In this document: positions 61,842-64,000 of the stretch, in pieces
How the letters are laid out: every line of letters starts with the position of its first letter
How positions within the stretch are numbered: position 1 is the first letter of the stretch
DNA from: Chishuiella changwenlii
GTDB taxonomy: Bacteria; Bacteroidota; Bacteroidia; Flavobacteriales; Weeksellaceae
DNA length: 64,000 nucleotides
Assembly: GCF_900142565.1 (NCBI RefSeq)
Contig: NZ_FRBH01000014.1
Location: 1-64,000, forward strand
Direction of reading: 5' to 3'
Notes under the pieces: generated by a model
The model's input: only the letters and a program-made list of their open reading frames with translations
Database searches by the model: none
Told to the model about the DNA's origin: nothing
Made by a program: the position numbers and the translations under genes

Positions 61842-64000
61842 TTAATAATTAAGTCGAGATCTTTCGTTGTATTTTAAATCTTGTAAAATAGAAGCTTTGA
61901 TTCCGATGAAGAAATCATAACTCTTATATGTTCCCATTGGTGTCCAGTTAAAAGAGAATGTAAAGCTTCGTAAATCTCTCTCAAAACCAAAACGAACATA
62001 TGTAATTTCATTCGTAATGAAATCGTATGTTGCATTGGCAGAAATAGCCCAATATGGAGTTGGAGAAATTTTACCATTCATTGCAACAGAGGCAGTACTA
62101 TTTCCTTTTCTTTCTGTTCCTTTAGAGTAATTGTAGCTTAAATTAGCGGTTAAACTCCAAGGAATTGCATAATGTGCATAATTATCGTTGTCGTAATAGA
62201 AATTTTCATCACGAACAGTTCCTTTTCTTTTATAATTCTTAGCTTCAAATCGCTCGCCTCCAAAAGTACTATTATCAAACGTATAACCAGTTCCTAAAGT
62301 TACGTTAGAAATGCGTAAATGTTTTAGTCCGATATTATCAACTCTTTCAGAAACCTCTCTTCCATCAGCATTAATATATCGTCTTATTTCATAAGGATTC
62401 ACACTTGATGAAAACTGTACATTCACTTTACGATCAAATAAAGATGTCATTCCATTAATATTAATAGGAGAAAGTTTAAATTCTTCTGCTGAAAAATTAT
62501 AGGCAGAAGTAAATCTTAAATATTCAAATATTTTAATTTTTTTGAAACCTTTCGAATCATCTTCATCTCTAATCTTCATTTCTAAGTTGTTTGAGATTCC
62601 GAAGTTTAATGAGTTTGTTAAACCAGGAACACTTACACCATATAATGAATTTTGATATTGATTATACCATATTTCTTCTTGATTTCTTCCTTGATAAGAT
62701 TTATAATATCCCCATGAAGGATCTTGGAAATCTGGCGTAAAACTATAACCAATTGTTGGTGTAATAACATGTTGCACACCAAGAATCGGAGCATTTTTAT
62801 TTGGATTGATATAAGTTCCATAAATATTAGTAGATAAGGAAGCATTAAAATTAAAAGTTCTGTAAGAATTAAATCCTTTTAATGTTGTATCCTCAACTCT
62901 ATTATTTACATTATTGTATCGTTTTACTAATCTGTTGTCTCCCCAAACCTCGTTATAATCTGACGATAACGTTAAAGGGAAATAATTTGCTAAAGTAACA
63001 CCAGTTTGTAAACCAATTTTATGATTAGCACCCATTCGCATTTGCTCTTTCCACATTTTATCTGTAAAAAGATCTTTATCTGTTGTGTTTACTTCATTTC
63101 CTGCTTGTAAAGCATATGTTAAACCAAGGTTTTGTAATAAACCTTCTTTTGGCATATTCTTCTTAGCAAAAGGAAAAACACGTGACATGTTAAGGTTTAA
63201 TTTCGGAAACGAAACATTAACTTGTCCTGTATTATAATTCTGAGAATGTGACATACTTAACTGTGCTGTTAATGGAGCATTCTCAAAGTTTTTTGTTAAG
63301 TTAATAGACGAGTTAACGTTGTTTGTGAAAACTTGTCCAGTATTAATGTATTGATTCCTTACAGATTGGCGGAAATATTTAGCACTAGAGAAATTTACAT
63401 TGGCATTAAACAATAAGAATGGATTTGCCTTTGGATCTTGCGTATGCGACCAAGTAATTCCAAATAAATTTTGTTTAGAAAATGCATTTGCACCATCTGT
63501 AATTCCCTTTATACCTGTTAATCTATTTTCTACACTTGCAGAAAATGTACCGTTGTATTTGTATCTTTTTTTATAGGTAGACTCTCCACGTAAAGCCCAA
63601 CTTCCTTTTGTATAGACATCTCCAGAAAGTTTTAAATCGAAATTATCTCCAAATGGAATATAAAAACCTAAATCTTCTATAAAGAAACCAAGATTTGTTC
63701 TTTCTCCGGGACGAGGCATTAAAATACCTGCTGCACGTTTTGCTCCCATTGCAGGGATATAACCAAATGGTAAAGCAAGTGGAGTAGGGACATCATAAAT
63801 ATACATATTGATTGGTCCTGTGATTAAAGTATTTCCAGCTGGTTTTTTAATCATTTTACCTTCTCTTGCACGAAGAAGATAGTCAGGACGTGTGTCTTTA
63901 CCTTCTTTAAAATAAGTGTCGGTTGTAAAATCTGCACGTTTTAATAACATTACAGAATCGTTTACACGTTTAGCTTTGTCTGCAATAATAACACCTTCGT
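61842..64000 (-). CDS. lptD: LPS-assembly outer-membrane protein LptD, C-terminal part (5' end outside window)
   Basis: The frame stays open to the right edge of the window, so the gene starts outside it; an ATG at 63950 is internal (upstream codons read EGVIIADKAKRVNDSV). The visible 719 residues include the end of the beta-jellyroll part and the large barrel, with KAKxI-like REGKMIKKP, VPTPLALPFGYIPAMG and many aromatic strands, ending SRLNY. LptD inserts lipopolysaccharide into the outer leaflet. It leads the ridA-pdxA genes. Confidence 0.88.
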   Translation of the reverse strand, partial: EGVIIADKAKRVNDSVMLLKRADFTTDTYFKEGKDTRPDYLLRAREGKMIKKPAGNTLITGPINMYIYDVPTPLALPFGYIPAMGAKRAAGILMPRPGERTNLGFFIEDLGFYIPFGDNFDLKLSGDVYTKGSWALRGESTYKKRYKYNGTFSASVENRLTGIKGITDGANAFSKQNLFGITWSHTQDPKANPFLLFNANVNFSSAKYFRQSVRNQYINTGQVFTNNVNSSINLTKNFENAPLTAQLSMSHSQNYNTGQVNVSFPKLNLNMSRVFPFAKKNMPKEGLLQNLGLTYALQAGNEVNTTDKDLFTDKMWKEQMRMGANHKIGLQTGVTLANYFPLTLSSDYNEVWGDNRLVKRYNNVNNRVEDTTLKGFNSYRTFNFNASLSTNIYGTYINPNKNAPILGVQHVITPTIGYSFTPDFQDPSWGYYKSYQGRNQEEIWYNQYQNSLYGVSVPGLTNSLNFGISNNLEMKIRDEDDSKGFKKIKIFEYLRFTSAYNFSAEEFKLSPININGMTSLFDRKVNVQFSSSVNPYEIRRYINADGREVSERVDNIGLKHLRISNVTLGTGYTFDNSTFGGERFEAKNYKRKGTVRDENFYYDNDNYAHYAIPWSLTANLSYNYSKGTERKGNSTASVAMNGKISPTPYWAISANATYDFITNEITYVRFGFERDLRSFTFSFNWTPMGTYKSYDFFIGIKASILQDLKYNERSRLNY

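Noticed and set aside
63950-63950. ATG 63950 as the true start of lptD
   Set aside because: The frame is open to the window edge and the upstream codons fit the LptD family.

Overview
The window is AT-rich chromosomal DNA from a member of the Bacteroidota, most likely class Flavobacteriia (Weeksellaceae/Flavobacteriaceae-like; genus not resolved). The pointers are: a type IX secretion (T9SS) type A C-terminal domain, a PID-CTERM-like small protein, promoters of the TTG/TTTG-N19-21-TAnnTTTG type instead of E. coli-type boxes, a DUF4836 lipoprotein, LptD of the Bacteroidota form, and the block mutL - two rhomboids - exo/endonuclease-phosphatase protein - HerA-like ATPase - DnaQ/GIY-YIG protein. 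No phage, plasmid, insertion sequence, CRISPR array or classical defence island is visible. Most genes are housekeeping genes.

Layout. 0-8.2 kb: an 8-bp tandem array at the left edge, a large DUF2723/GT117-type membrane protein, three small outer-membrane beta-barrel genes (two are tandem duplicates) each preceded by a sigma-54-like -24/-12 sequence, and an unrecognised lipoprotein behind a 17-bp perfect hairpin. 8.2-11.7 kb (minus): DUF4836 lipoprotein plus a MacB/FtsX-type ABC transporter. 11.9-16.3 kb: ileS, a DksA-like gene and lspA. 16.4-20.7 kb (minus): a five-gene oxidoreductase/hydrolase operon (DoxX, metallo-hydrolase, royal-jelly/yellow-type beta-propeller, alpha/beta hydrolase, aldo/keto reductase) divergent from an AraC regulator. 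21.8-22.5 kb: six tandem tRNA-Val(TAC) genes with a textbook Bacteroidota promoter. 22.6-25.8 kb: flippase-like protein, then an SDR - ElaA - SGNH-like operon. 25.8-26.5 kb: a repeat-filled spacer. 26.5-30 kb (minus): EamA transporter, tag, YyaL-type thioredoxin protein. 30-39 kb (plus): PutP-type symporter and the mutL block.

39-41 kb: OmpA-family protein and folK. 41-49 kb (plus): sppA and the cell-shape operon mreBCD-mrdA-rodA, whose RodA carries a large extra membrane segment. 49.0-49.4 kb: a second repeat-filled spacer. 49.4-53.1 kb (minus): TlpA-like thioredoxin, PID-CTERM-like small protein, T9SS cargo protein. 53.2-56.6 kb (minus): clpX, clpP, tig. 57-64 kb (minus): accC, accB, rpmF, yceD/DUF177, pdxA, a small membrane protein, ridA and the 3' part of lptD, which runs off the right edge.

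The parts I find least explained are DNA-level structures and altered proteins rather than one clear new system. Two spacers (25.8-26.5 and 49.0-49.4 kb) share the same set of REP-like stem-loops, a 24-nt motif and 7-bp tandem arrays with different unit sequences. The two OMP paralogues and their neighbour appear to share sigma-54-type control. MutL and the DnaQ/GIY-YIG protein appear to have lost catalytic residues while keeping other signature residues. A T9SS cargo gene is paired with a tiny proline-rich PID-CTERM-like membrane protein. All functional calls come from reading the sequence by eye; no database search was run.
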